Origin: Rhodospirillaceae bacterium
GTDB lineage: Bacteria; Pseudomonadota; Alphaproteobacteria; UBA8366; Aestuariispiraceae
Direction: 5' to 3'
Length of the DNA stretch: 64,000 bases
Assembly (NCBI GenBank): GCA_002709955.1
Contig: PAQY01000012.1
Location: 443,679-507,678, forward strand
Positions 53,736 to 61,911 of the stretch are shown here, one piece after another. How positions within the stretch are numbered: the first letter of the stretch is position 1; the number at the start of each line of letters is the position of its first letter. The position numbers and the translations under genes were made by a program. Below the pieces are notes generated by a model, which did no database searches, had not been told where the DNA came from, and saw only the letters and a program-made list of their open reading frames with translations.

Positions 53736-55175
53736 ATGACCGCAAGAGTGCTCGTGGTCGATGATCTACGCCCCAACGTCAAACTGTTGGAGGCAAAGCT
53801 GACCAGTGAGTATTTTGAGGTCATAACAGCCCGTGACGGGTTGACTGGCCTCGAAATGGCGAAGCATGACCAGCCCGATATCATCCTTCTGGATGTCATG
53901 ATGCCGGGAATGGATGGGTTTGAGGTTTGTGAAAAGCTGAAGCAAGACCCTGTTACCATGCATATTCCAGTCGTCATGGTCACGGCCCTGTCTGATTCAG
54001 CAGATCGCGTGCGCGGCCTGGAAGCTGGTGCCGATGATTTTCTGACCAAACCTGTCAATGATGCCGCCCTGTTCGCGCGGGTACGCTCGCTGGTGCGCCT
54101 GAAAATGTTGATGGATGAATGGCGCATGCGCGAACAGACATCCGGGCAGCTGGGCGTTATGCGTGAAGACAAACCGATTCATGCCGTAGACGCTTCCAAT
54201 GCCAAGGTATTGGTGGTGGAAGACAATCGGATTGACGCGCAGAAGGTCGTTGACGCGCTGGATCGCGACGGTGCGTCCAGTGACATTGTTGCCACTGTCG
54301 CCGAAGCCAATGAGCGCCTGAAAATGGCGGCTTATGAACTGCTGGTTGTCAGCCTGCGGTTGAAAAGTGGCGATGCCCTGCGCTTTTGCAGTCATGTGCG
54401 GGCCGCCGATGCAACCCGCCACACCCCGATGTTATTGACCGTTGAAGAAGACGATACGGAGCGTTTGGCGAAGGCGCTGGATATCGGGATCAACGATTAT
54501 CTGATCAAACCGATTGATAAACAGGAATTGCAGGCGCGCGTGCGCACCCAGATCCGTCGCCAGCGGTATCAGGATCGCCTGCGCGAAAATTATGAACGCA
54601 GCCTTGCCATGGCGCTGACGGACAGCCTGACGGGCCTGTATAATCGTCGGTATTTAACCGCGCATCTAAGCGGGCTTGTAGACCGGGTTCGTGCCAGTGG
54701 TAAGCCATTGGCGGTCATGATGTTCGATATCGATTATTTTAAGCAGGTCAATGATACCTATGGTCATGCAGCCGGGGATGAGGTTCTGATCGAACTGAGC
54801 CGCCGTATTGGCCTGAATGTCCGGTCTATTGATACGATTGCCCGGTTTGGCGGTGAAGAATTTGTCGTGCTGATGCCGGATGCAGATTACAGCGTCGCCA
54901 GTGTCGTGGCGGAGCGGCTGCGCAAGAGCATCTGTTCTACGACCATTCACGCGCGTGGCGGTCCTGACGGTGGCTTGGATGTTTCCATATCCGTAGGCGT
55001 CGCCTTATTTGATTTCGATAATGATACCGGTGAAGAAGTGCTGCGCAAGGCGGACAAGGCCTTGTATGAAGCTAAACGCCAGGGGCGGAACCGGTGTATC
55101 GGCTATCTGGATAAGGATAGCTTTGAAAAGATCGGCAACAGCAATACCGGGCCGTCATCCAACGCGGCGGAATAG
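53736..55175 (+). CDS. pleD: Diguanylate cyclase PleD (REC-REC'-GGDEF)
   Basis: 479 residues. The first receiver has Asp53 (IILLDVMMPGMDG). The second receiver lacks a phospho-acceptor: the position reads LLVVSLRLKSGD, as in true PleD. The output domain has RFGGEEFVVLMP with the I-site RSID five residues before it, so it should make c-di-GMP with product inhibition. It is controlled by phosphorylation through the DivJ/PleC/DivK circuit. divK ends 33 bases upstream. Confidence 0.95.
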   Translation: MTARVLVVDDLRPNVKLLEAKLTSEYFEVITARDGLTGLEMAKHDQPDIILLDVMMPGMDGFEVCEKLKQDPVTMHIPVVMVTALSDSADRVRGLEAGADDFLTKPVNDAALFARVRSLVRLKMLMDEWRMREQTSGQLGVMREDKPIHAVDASNAKVLVVEDNRIDAQKVVDALDRDGASSDIVATVAEANERLKMAAYELLVVSLRLKSGDALRFCSHVRAADATRHTPMLLTVEEDDTERLAKALDIGINDYLIKPIDKQELQARVRTQIRRQRYQDRLRENYERSLAMALTDSLTGLYNRRYLTAHLSGLVDRVRASGKPLAVMMFDIDYFKQVNDTYGHAAGDEVLIELSRRIGLNVRSIDTIARFGGEEFVVLMPDADYSVASVVAERLRKSICSTTIHARGGPDGGLDVSISVGVALFDFDNDTGEEVLRKADKALYEAKRQGRNRCIGYLDKDSFEKIGNSNTGPSSNAAE

Positions 55176-55304
55176 CTGTCGCTGCTATCGTTTTTCATTC
55201 ACATCCTGACCATTGGTGCCTGAAATCGGCATACCCAATTGGCGCGGCAGAGAGATACACTCCGCTGGCCGCGCCAAAGGGGATTTGCTGAAAAACTAGT
55301 CGCA

Positions 55305-55344
55305 AGAGCATCCTGTGGGAGCTCCTGCGAGCGTATGATGCTCT
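55305..55344. terminator. Imperfect inverted repeat after pleD
   Basis: AGAGCATC (55305-55312) and GATGCTCT (55337-55344) enclose GGGAGCTCC, another palindrome. It lies between the convergent pleD and the small minus-strand gene and touches that gene's stop. There is no T run, so terminator activity is uncertain. Confidence 0.4.
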
Positions 55345-55642
55345 AACTGGCGGCGGAATCGTTTGCCGGGGCGGCATCCAGGACAAAGCCTGTCTGCTTG
55401 GGTTCAACCCGTTGCATCGCTTCGCGCTTTTCATCGGTCCATTCGGCGACCAGGATCAGTTCCATTGGGTCTGTTCCTTCCGCCTCAACAGGTTCTGGAA
55501 CCAGAAGTCCTGCTTCGCTGACATAAAATGTATGATCCCCGAAAGCTTCGGTCAGGGCGGTGTGGGGGGTGCTTCCTTCTTCAACAGGATCGGCACCGGT
55601 CTGCTGTTTCACAGCAGCCTGCTGGCTGGTATTGAGCTTCAT
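55343..55642 (-). CDS. Small protein of unknown function
   Basis: 99 residues, starting MKLNTSQQAAVKQQTGADPV. It is acidic, with many Pro, Glu and Ala and no signal peptide, and contains DHTFYVSEAGLLVPEPVE and PMELILVAEWTDEKREAMQR. No family is recognised. An AAAGG stands 10 bases before ATG 55642; a longer version from 55669 is possible. The composition and a weak ribosome site make it a probable but not certain gene, sited between pleD and the phosphonate transporter. Confidence 0.6.
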   Translation of the reverse strand: MKLNTSQQAAVKQQTGADPVEEGSTPHTALTEAFGDHTFYVSEAGLLVPEPVEAEGTDPMELILVAEWTDEKREAMQRVEPKQTGFVLDAAPANDSAAS

Positions 55643-55803
55643 TGAGAGTCGACCTTTCGGGTCAATCATTCGGACCAGGTGTCGCGCCAAGGGTCTGTGA
55701 AGAACCCTGTATTCTGCTTTGGTCCATGGTTCTGGCGATACGCCGACACCGATGTAAAGACTATGCCAGAGATTCCCAGATCGATCAAATGGGGGACCAG
55801 GAA

Positions 55804-57243
55804 TTATCCCCGATCATTGATCAATTTACGGCGCAACCAGCCCGACGCGATATCCATGGATACGACAACGATCAGGGTCATGACGATCAAATACATCACA
55901 TTTTCCCAATCCTGCTGTGTCTGCATCGATTGCACCAGTTTCAGGCCGATTCCCCCGGCCCCCAGCGCCCCGATCACGGTGGCGGATCGAATGTTGGATT
56001 CCAGATAATACAGTGTCTGCGAGACAAAGATCGGCAGGATTTGCGGTATCACACCAAAGCGATAACGCTGGATTGCCGTTGCCCCGGTGGACCGGACACC
56101 TTCCACCTGCTTTGAATCAATATTCTCAATGGCCTCGGAAAACAGTTTCCCCAGCGTGCCGGTATCGGTGAAGGCGATGGCAAGGGATCCGGTCAGAGGG
56201 CCCAGTCCGAATGCGCGGATAAAGATCAGGGACCAGATGATCTGGTCGATCCCCCGCAGAAAATCAAACAGGCGGCGCAGCACCATGCGACTGGCAAAGA
56301 TTGGATTGAAATTTGCCGCCGCCAGAAAACCAAGAGGCAGGCCCACACCCGCGGCAACAAACGTCCCCAGCAGGGCCATCAACAGTGTTTCCAGCAGCGC
56401 AATGAACATTTCATTATGCTGCCAGTCCGGATTGCGCCAGAATTCCAGGAAGATGAATTCGGCATTGGACAGCGCGGGATCAATCCGCTCCTCAGACCAG
56501 GCGAGATCCCATAGCGCACCAGTGCTCAGGCCATGCAATTGGGATTTTGGGCCAAACCAGAAATATTCCCAGCCAAAGAAATAGCGCTGTACCAGGATTT
56601 GGGCGCGGGTAACGCGCATTGTCTTATAAAAATCCGGTGCATATTCAAATTTGGTCGGCGCAAAGGAGGACCCTTCAGGCAGGATGCCGCGTTCGACCAA
56701 CTCATCCATGTCTAAAGGATTTGCATTTCCGGACTGTTCTTCGGGCACAAAGCGATATTGGTTGTCGTCATCCAGAAAGGCGCGATAGCCATTCACATGC
56801 ACGCCATCCTGGGTGACGCGCACGGCATAGGTCGATCCATCCGGCGCGGTATAGTCTAACCGTCCCGTTGCGAATGTGACGATATGGCGTCCCCCTAACG
56901 AGACACGGTAACTGTCGCCATCTGTTGTGACCCAGCTGGGCAGGGGGTCCTGTTCCGTGTTCCGGTCGCCTTCGACCGTGACGGATACTTCGTCCTGACG
57001 CGCAGAATAGCTGACCTGATATTTGTGGTGAAAGCTGTCCCGTGACAGCAGCACGCCCCGGTTCCAGTCCGCGGCCCCAAAGACGCCGGACACATCGAAG
57101 GCAATCCAGGCATAGACAAGATATCCCAGCACAATGCCCAGGGACGTCAGCGGCCAGAAGGCGGCCATCCGGGATTTCCGGATTACCTCGCCATGGGTGC
57201 GGCGAAGGCGGCTTGCCTGGCTGTCGAGTGTCATCGTCGTCAT
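55804..57243 (-). CDS. phnE: Phosphonate/phosphate ABC transporter permease with large N-terminal insert
   Basis: 479 residues, much longer than a normal PhnE (about 270). A first transmembrane helix (residues ~29-50) is followed by ~200 mostly hydrophilic, strand-rich residues (about 55-265) that should lie outside the membrane. Then comes the permease core with GTFVAAGVGLPLGFLAAANF, FLRGIDQIIWSLIFIRAFGL and the EAA-like loop GVRSTGATAIQRYRFGVIPQ. This resembles the long PhoT of rhizobial PhoCDET. AAGGA lies 9 bases before the ATG. Confidence 0.85.
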   Translation of the reverse strand: MTTMTLDSQASRLRRTHGEVIRKSRMAAFWPLTSLGIVLGYLVYAWIAFDVSGVFGAADWNRGVLLSRDSFHHKYQVSYSARQDEVSVTVEGDRNTEQDPLPSWVTTDGDSYRVSLGGRHIVTFATGRLDYTAPDGSTYAVRVTQDGVHVNGYRAFLDDDNQYRFVPEEQSGNANPLDMDELVERGILPEGSSFAPTKFEYAPDFYKTMRVTRAQILVQRYFFGWEYFWFGPKSQLHGLSTGALWDLAWSEERIDPALSNAEFIFLEFWRNPDWQHNEMFIALLETLLMALLGTFVAAGVGLPLGFLAAANFNPIFASRMVLRRLFDFLRGIDQIIWSLIFIRAFGLGPLTGSLAIAFTDTGTLGKLFSEAIENIDSKQVEGVRSTGATAIQRYRFGVIPQILPIFVSQTLYYLESNIRSATVIGALGAGGIGLKLVQSMQTQQDWENVMYLIVMTLIVVVSMDIASGWLRRKLINDRG

Positions 57244-57278
57244 GGGGTCGTGTCCTTAATCATAAAGCGCGTGACAGG

Positions 57279-58133
57279 TCAGGCCATTTGATACGCGCCG
57301 CCGACAAGATTCCGGCGAATACGGCTGGAAATCTGGTCAATGACGACGATGGTCAGGAATAACAGCAGGAACAGGGCCGATATCTTGTCGCCCGCACCCC
57401 AACTGATGGCGGTGCGAAATTCCTGGCCAATCCCACCCGCGCCGACAAAGCCCAGAATGGCTGAGGCGCGAATATTGATTTCAAACCGCAACAGGGCATA
57501 GCTGCAGTAATTCGGCAGAACCTGCGGCAGAACGCCAAAGCGCATGCGCTGCAGCCAACTGGCACCGGTCGCCTGCAGCCCTTCCAAAGGCTTACGGTCG
57601 ATGTTTTCATTCACCTCAGAGAACAGTTTGCCCAGGGCACCGGCTGTATGCAGCATTACGGCGATGATTGCCGGGATGGGTGTCGCGCCCAGTAAATAGA
57701 TCAGGAACAGTGCCAGAATCAGTTCTGGAAAGGCGCGGGTGATATCCATCAAGCGACGGGCAACCGGAACAAGGCCCGGCAGAATGCCAAGATTGCGCGA
57801 GGAACAGAAGGCCAGGATCATTGCCATCACTGCGCCAAACAGGGTTCCAACCATGGCCATGTTGATCGTTTCCAACATGGCGGGCGAATATTCAAGGACG
57901 GTGATAAGCCAGTCATCGGCAGCAAAAGTGTCTTGAATGATTTGGGACGGGAAATCGAAGAATTTGGCAAGTCCCTGCCAAAAACCACCGGAATTCAGGT
58001 CTTCCGCAATAGAAAATCCCCCAAAGAAGACGATCAGCGATGCGCCAAGAAACACGGCTGTATAGAGCCGCCGTCTTTGTTCCATGCCATTGAAATGGCT
58101 TTGTAATTGGCCGATGGTCAGGGGGGTGTTCAT
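57279..58133 (-). CDS. phnE: Phosphonate/phosphate ABC transporter permease
   Basis: 284 residues, normal PhnE length. Hydrophobic segments and TRAFPELILALFLIYLLGAT, NIDRKPLEGLQATGASWLQR, MRFGVLPQVLPNYCSYALLR are typical. The start is MNTPLTIGQLQSHFNGMEQR at 58133. It should pair with the longer permease to form the channel. Gene order phnC-phnD-phnE-phnE is the same as in rhizobial phoCDET, and the substrate may be phosphonate, phosphate or phosphite. Confidence 0.87.
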   Translation of the reverse strand: MNTPLTIGQLQSHFNGMEQRRRLYTAVFLGASLIVFFGGFSIAEDLNSGGFWQGLAKFFDFPSQIIQDTFAADDWLITVLEYSPAMLETINMAMVGTLFGAVMAMILAFCSSRNLGILPGLVPVARRLMDITRAFPELILALFLIYLLGATPIPAIIAVMLHTAGALGKLFSEVNENIDRKPLEGLQATGASWLQRMRFGVLPQVLPNYCSYALLRFEINIRASAILGFVGAGGIGQEFRTAISWGAGDKISALFLLLFLTIVVIDQISSRIRRNLVGGAYQMA

Positions 58134-58159
58134 TTTATCGAAGCTCCACAGTAAACTAC

Positions 58160-58197
58160 GTGCGGCGCCGATGCGTTTAATGGCATCGGCGCCGCAC
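58160..58197 (-). promoter_or_regulatory. Strong intercistronic hairpin between phnD and phnE
   Basis: A perfect 14-bp stem, GTGCGGCGCCGATG / CATCGGCGCCGCAC, with a 10-base loop. It follows the phnD stop (58214) by 16 bases in the direction of transcription and lacks a T run. It probably stabilises the phnD end of the mRNA so that more binding protein than permease is made. Confidence 0.65.
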
Positions 58198-58213
58198 AAA
58201 ACCAATCCGCTGA

Positions 58214-59128
58214 TTAGTTCTTCATGGAAGCCTTACGGGCTTCGATCACGCTGATATAGGCGTCGTGACCGATTGGGGCGATGCCTTTGACTTCACCGGC
58301 CATAACGCTGTAGGCGCATTCCGGGTCCATCGATTCCAGGCTGGCCATCAGACCGGTCATTTGCAGTTTCACGCGCTCTGGCAGAGCCTTGCGCAGAACG
58401 ATCGGGCCTTCCGGGATAACTTTAGAGCGCCAGATTTCCTGGATTTCGGTCATGTCGACCAGACCGGCATCGGTTGCCTTGCGCAGCGCGCCGGAATTGT
58501 ACCCTTCTTCCCAGTTGCCCAGGCCGTCTGCCCAGGTCACACCGGCATCAACATCGCCATTGGCAACGGCAACGATGGTTTGTTCATGGCCACCAACGAA
58601 TTTCACTTCCGAGAAGTAATCGCCGGATTTCATGGAATAGCCGCCTTCAGGAATTTCAACGGAAGGGATCAGATAGCCAGAGGTGGAGTTCGGATCACCG
58701 AAGGCAAAAACTTTGCCCTTCATATCATCCAGCGATTTGATGCCTGAATCGACTCGGGCAAAGCCGACAGAATAGTAGCCGTAAGACCCGTCCGTGTTGA
58801 TTTTTACCAGAACCGGCTCAACCGCTTCCGGGTCTGCCATGTAAACTGCCGCGTAAGCGGAGGCTCCAAGCCAGGCCATATCCAGGTTGCCACCGATCAG
58901 GCCTTCGATCACGCCGCTGTAATCAGCCGGTGCGAATATTTTGGTTTCAACACCCAGCAATGCTTCGGTTCGGTCTTTCAGGCATTCATGAGACTTCAAA
59001 CGGTCATTGGCGTTTTCACCGCCCAGAATGCCAATGCGGAATTCTGTGATTTCCTGTGCGCTGGCGGCGCTGGAAACGCTCATAATGGCAGCGGTGGCAA
59101 CGGCGGCCGCGATGGATTTGATCTGCAT
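58214..59128 (-). CDS. phnD: Phosphonate/phosphate ABC transporter substrate-binding protein
   Basis: 304 residues. Signal peptide MQIKSIAAAVATAAIMSVSS, cleaved near SAQE. The mature protein shows FRIGILGGENANDRLKSHEC, GGNLDMAWLGASAYAAVYMA, VFAFGDPNSTSGYLIP and VGGHEQTIVAVANGDVDAGV, all characteristic of PhnD/PtxB family proteins. The anion-binding loop FGDPNSTSG is intact. It captures phosphonates or phosphate in the periplasm for the neighbouring permeases. Confidence 0.9.
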   Translation of the reverse strand: MQIKSIAAAVATAAIMSVSSAASAQEITEFRIGILGGENANDRLKSHECLKDRTEALLGVETKIFAPADYSGVIEGLIGGNLDMAWLGASAYAAVYMADPEAVEPVLVKINTDGSYGYYSVGFARVDSGIKSLDDMKGKVFAFGDPNSTSGYLIPSVEIPEGGYSMKSGDYFSEVKFVGGHEQTIVAVANGDVDAGVTWADGLGNWEEGYNSGALRKATDAGLVDMTEIQEIWRSKVIPEGPIVLRKALPERVKLQMTGLMASLESMDPECAYSVMAGEVKGIAPIGHDAYISVIEARKASMKN

Positions 59129-59187
59129 GATATCTCTCTTTCTTGCTGTGGTAGGTTTAACGTCTGGTAAAGGGCACTTGCAGGACC

Positions 59188-59210
59188 AGGTGATCGGTGT
59201 TCCATCACCT
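59188..59210 (-). promoter_or_regulatory. Small hairpin between phnC and phnD
   Basis: AGGTGAT / ATCACCT, 7-base perfect arms around 9 bases, in the 112-base gap between phnC and phnD. It could shape mRNA processing, but evidence is limited to the complementarity. Confidence 0.35.
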
Positions 59211-59240
59211 CGGTTTTGATTAAGCTCGCCTACCTTGTCC

Positions 59241-60089
59241 TCACAGGTTGACGACCTTCCCCGATGCGATCAGGTCATCCTGTTCGGTATCGGGTGTTTT
59301 TGAGACTTCGCGCTCCTGCGAAATCGATGTCGATGTGGCAGCCTCGTTGAATTCCTCACCAGCGCCATAAATCTCCCGCGCCTGGGCGGTGGTCAGGTCA
59401 TCAGGCCCACCGGAAAAGACGATCTTGCCATGGGCCATGCCAACGATGTGCTCACAATAGGTCCGCGCGGTATCCAGGGTGTGCAGGTTGCACACGACGG
59501 TTATGCCGTCTTCCTGATTGATGCGCTGCAGGGCATCCATGACCAGTTTCGCATTCATCGGATCCAGGGAGGCGATGGGTTCGTCCGCCAGAATAAGTTT
59601 TGGATTCTGCACCAGGGCCCGGGCGATGGCGACACGCTGTTGCTGGCCGCCAGAGAGGGTTCCGGCCTGTTGCAGGGCGGTTTGTTCAATCCCCAACCGC
59701 TCCAGCGCCAACAGGCCTTCCATGCGTTCCTTATCGGTGAACAGCCGGAAGACGCTGCGCAGGGTTCCAATATGGTTCAGGCGGCCCAGCATGACATTGG
59801 TCAGCACGTCCAGGCGCGGCACCAAATTGAATTGCTGGAAGATCATGGCACAGTCGGCCTGCCAGTCGCGCAGGGCCTTGCCTGAAAGGTTCGAAATATC
59901 GCGCCCGTGAAACCGGATTTTCCCGGATGTCGGAACGGCAAGGCGATTGATAAGGCGCAGCATGGTGGATTTTCCAGCGCCGGATCGACCAATAATTCCG
60001 ACCATCGCCTTGTCTGGAATCGACAGATTCACGGCATCAACAGCGTGCAATTCACCAAATTTCTTTGTAAGAGACTGAATCTCTAGCAT
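59241..60089 (-). CDS. phnC: Phosphonate/phosphate ABC transporter ATP-binding protein
   Basis: 282 residues. Walker [20 protein letters not shown]-loop [23 protein letters not shown] signature [16 protein letters not shown], Walker [14 protein letters not shown] and switch His in [14 protein letters not shown]. The core matches PhnC. A ~40-residue C-terminal extension after EIYGAGEE is low-complexity and acidic ([20 protein letters not shown]). AGGGGAA precedes ATG 60089. It is the first gene of the operon. Confidence 0.92.
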   Translation of the reverse strand: MLEIQSLTKKFGELHAVDAVNLSIPDKAMVGIIGRSGAGKSTMLRLINRLAVPTSGKIRFHGRDISNLSGKALRDWQADCAMIFQQFNLVPRLDVLTNVMLGRLNHIGTLRSVFRLFTDKERMEGLLALERLGIEQTALQQAGTLSGGQQQRVAIARALVQNPKLILADEPIASLDPMNAKLVMDALQRINQEDGITVVCNLHTLDTARTYCEHIVGMAHGKIVFSGGPDDLTTAQAREIYGAGEEFNEAATSTSISQEREVSKTPDTEQDDLIASGKVVNL

Positions 60090-60238
60090 AACTTCCCCTG
60101 CATCTGTCACTGTCGGTTGGGACCGGTGTGATGCTGTCGACCATGGTTTAACGAAGGCGCGTCCCCGGATGCTCAGGCTTTCGACCCTGATGCAGGCCCT
60201 TGATTACAGGTACAGCGTTGCAAACTTGTGCATAAAAC

Positions 60239-60256
60239 GTTTCATATTCATGAAAC
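60239..60256. promoter_or_regulatory. Inverted repeat upstream of phnC
   Basis: GTTTCAT-ATTC-ATGAAAC, perfect 7-base arms, lies 150 bases before phnC and 85 bases before the divergent small gene. It also overlaps AAAACGTTTCAT. It does not clearly match the Pho box, so the regulator is unknown. Confidence 0.4.
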
Positions 60257-60340
60257 AGTTGCGCAAAGGTCTATACGGCGGTTGCGTGGTGGCCTGTAGT
60301 GCGTTTGTACTGGATGGCGTATCATCAGAAAGGAAACAGC

Positions 60341-60685
60341 GTGACGTCAAAACCAAACCCATTGAAACTAAATAAGCTTCAGGCGCGAACCCTTGTTCTG
60401 GCACAGGTTATCGCCCGCGATCCGAATTCCTCCAGATCTGATGAGGCAACGGGAAATGTGACCCTGACCCGAATTCCCCATGCCCATGGCGATCATGTGC
60501 ATGTCGGTGCCTTTACCGTTCATGCTCGCGACGCCAGCGGATTTTCAAATCCTGCCGTCTGGGTGGCTCTGGCGCGCAAGGGCTTGGTTGTCAGCCCGGA
60601 TATGCATACGATCACCCTGACGCCGGAAGGGGTTGCCTATAACACCGGTCTGGGCGATCAGTTCTTAAATGAGTCGGATCATTAA
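60341..60685 (+). CDS. Small protein of unknown function
   Basis: 114 residues, starting at a GTG (60341) with AAAGGA 6 bases upstream. The N-terminus is basic (MTSKPNPLKLNKLQARTLVL), and the middle has HAHGDHVHVGAFTVHARDAS, a His-rich stretch that could bind metal. Then VWVALARKGLVVSPDMHTIT and a TLTPEGVAYNTG turn follow. I do not recognise a family. It lies divergent from phnC and upstream of the agmatinase-like gene. Confidence 0.72.
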   Translation: MTSKPNPLKLNKLQARTLVLAQVIARDPNSSRSDEATGNVTLTRIPHAHGDHVHVGAFTVHARDASGFSNPAVWVALARKGLVVSPDMHTITLTPEGVAYNTGLGDQFLNESDH

Positions 60686-60753
60686 CGGTCTGGTGCACCG
60701 ATAAGGGTCCCCTGTGGACGTGTTGGTTACGAAATCTGGGAAGGAATGCTGTG

Positions 60754-61734
60754 ATGGCGGATGGTGAGATTAGTTACAAACCCCTGTCCGGAATGGTGCT
60801 GCCCCGATTTGCAGGAATTGCGACCTTTATGCGCCTGCCGCATGTTGCGCCAGAAGATGCCGGTGGGGTTGATATTGGTCTGACGGGCGTTCCCTGGGAT
60901 GGGGGGACAACGAATCGCGCCGGGGCCAGACATGGACCCAGACAGATGCGCGATGCGTCCACCATGACGCGCAATTGCCACCATGTCAGTGGCATCATGC
61001 CATATGAACTGGCCAAATGCGCCGATTTGGGGGACAGCCCCGTCAATCCGATTCAATTGGAAGACACGCTGGATCGGATCGAACAGCATTTTCGCAAGAT
61101 TCATGAAAAAGGCATCGTGCCATTGACCGCCGGAGGGGATCATCTGATCACTTTGCCGATCATGCGGGCGATTGCAGACAAGAAGAACCCTTTGGGTATG
61201 GTGCATTTCGATGCCCATACTGATACCTGGGATCGTTATTTCGGGGGCGCACTGTACACCCATGGCACGCCTTTCCGCCGGGCGATAGAAGAGGGGCTGC
61301 TGGATCCCAAGCGCGTTATTCAAATAGGCATTCGGGGCGGCTTGTATGGTCCGGAAGATAAAGAATGGGGGCTGGCCCAGGGGATTCGGGTTGTCGAGAT
61401 AGAGGAATACTTTGATCTGGGCCCCGATAAGGTCGCAGACCTCGCCAGAGAGGTTGTTGGCGGTGGCCCAGCCTATATCTCGTTCGATGTGGATGGGATG
61501 GATCCGGTCTATGCGCCGGGAACTGGAACGCCCGAAGTTGGCGGATATTCTACCCATGACGCGCAACGCATGCTGCGTGGGCTGCGTGGCTTAGATATTG
61601 TGGGCGCAGATGTGGTTGAAGTATCCCCACCCTTTGACCCGTCCGGCGCGACGGCGCTGGCAGGGGTTACAATGATGTGGGAAATACTATGTCTGATGGC
61701 TGAACGTGTTTCGCAACGCTCCGCCGTGCGCTAG
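60754..61734 (+). CDS. speB: Ureohydrolase (agmatinase/guanidinobutyrase family)
   Basis: 326 residues. The two-Mn site is complete: GGDHLI, VHFDAHTDTWD and SFDVDGMDPVYAPGTGTPEV. VPWDGGTTNRAGARHGPRQM is the usual early segment. It hydrolyses a guanidino compound to urea and an amine; agmatine, guanidinobutyrate, guanidinopropionate or similar. AAGGA lies 8 bases before ATG 60754. The substrate is inferred only from the family. Confidence 0.88.
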   Translation: MADGEISYKPLSGMVLPRFAGIATFMRLPHVAPEDAGGVDIGLTGVPWDGGTTNRAGARHGPRQMRDASTMTRNCHHVSGIMPYELAKCADLGDSPVNPIQLEDTLDRIEQHFRKIHEKGIVPLTAGGDHLITLPIMRAIADKKNPLGMVHFDAHTDTWDRYFGGALYTHGTPFRRAIEEGLLDPKRVIQIGIRGGLYGPEDKEWGLAQGIRVVEIEEYFDLGPDKVADLAREVVGGGPAYISFDVDGMDPVYAPGTGTPEVGGYSTHDAQRMLRGLRGLDIVGADVVEVSPPFDPSGATALAGVTMMWEILCLMAERVSQRSAVR

Positions 61735-61781
61735 GGACAGCCTTTGTTTTTGCTTGGTTTTTTGTTGAGTCAAAGAATTTT

Positions 61782-61799
61782 GCATTTTAGCTAAAATGC
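61782..61799 (+). terminator. 18-base perfect palindrome, terminator or operator
   Basis: GCATTTTAGCTAAAATGC, followed within a few bases by GGTTTTTCGGGATTTTTTT. It lies 47 bases after the agmatinase-like gene and before the next gene. As RNA it forms GCATTTT/AAAATGC with an AGCT loop and downstream T runs, so a terminator is most likely; an operator is possible. Confidence 0.5.
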
Positions 61800-61911
61800 G
61801 CGGTTTTTCGGGATTTTTTTGCGTCTTAAATCTATATTAAGAAATATCGTCGATCCTGTTTCTATAAGGATGAAAATCTACATCCCGCATATTTCCGGAG
61901 GATGGATGATA

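Noticed and set aside
60190-60260. Pho box upstream of phnC
   Set aside because: The sequence has CAT-rich segments but not two CTGTCAT-like halves at the right spacing; only a plain palindrome is supported.
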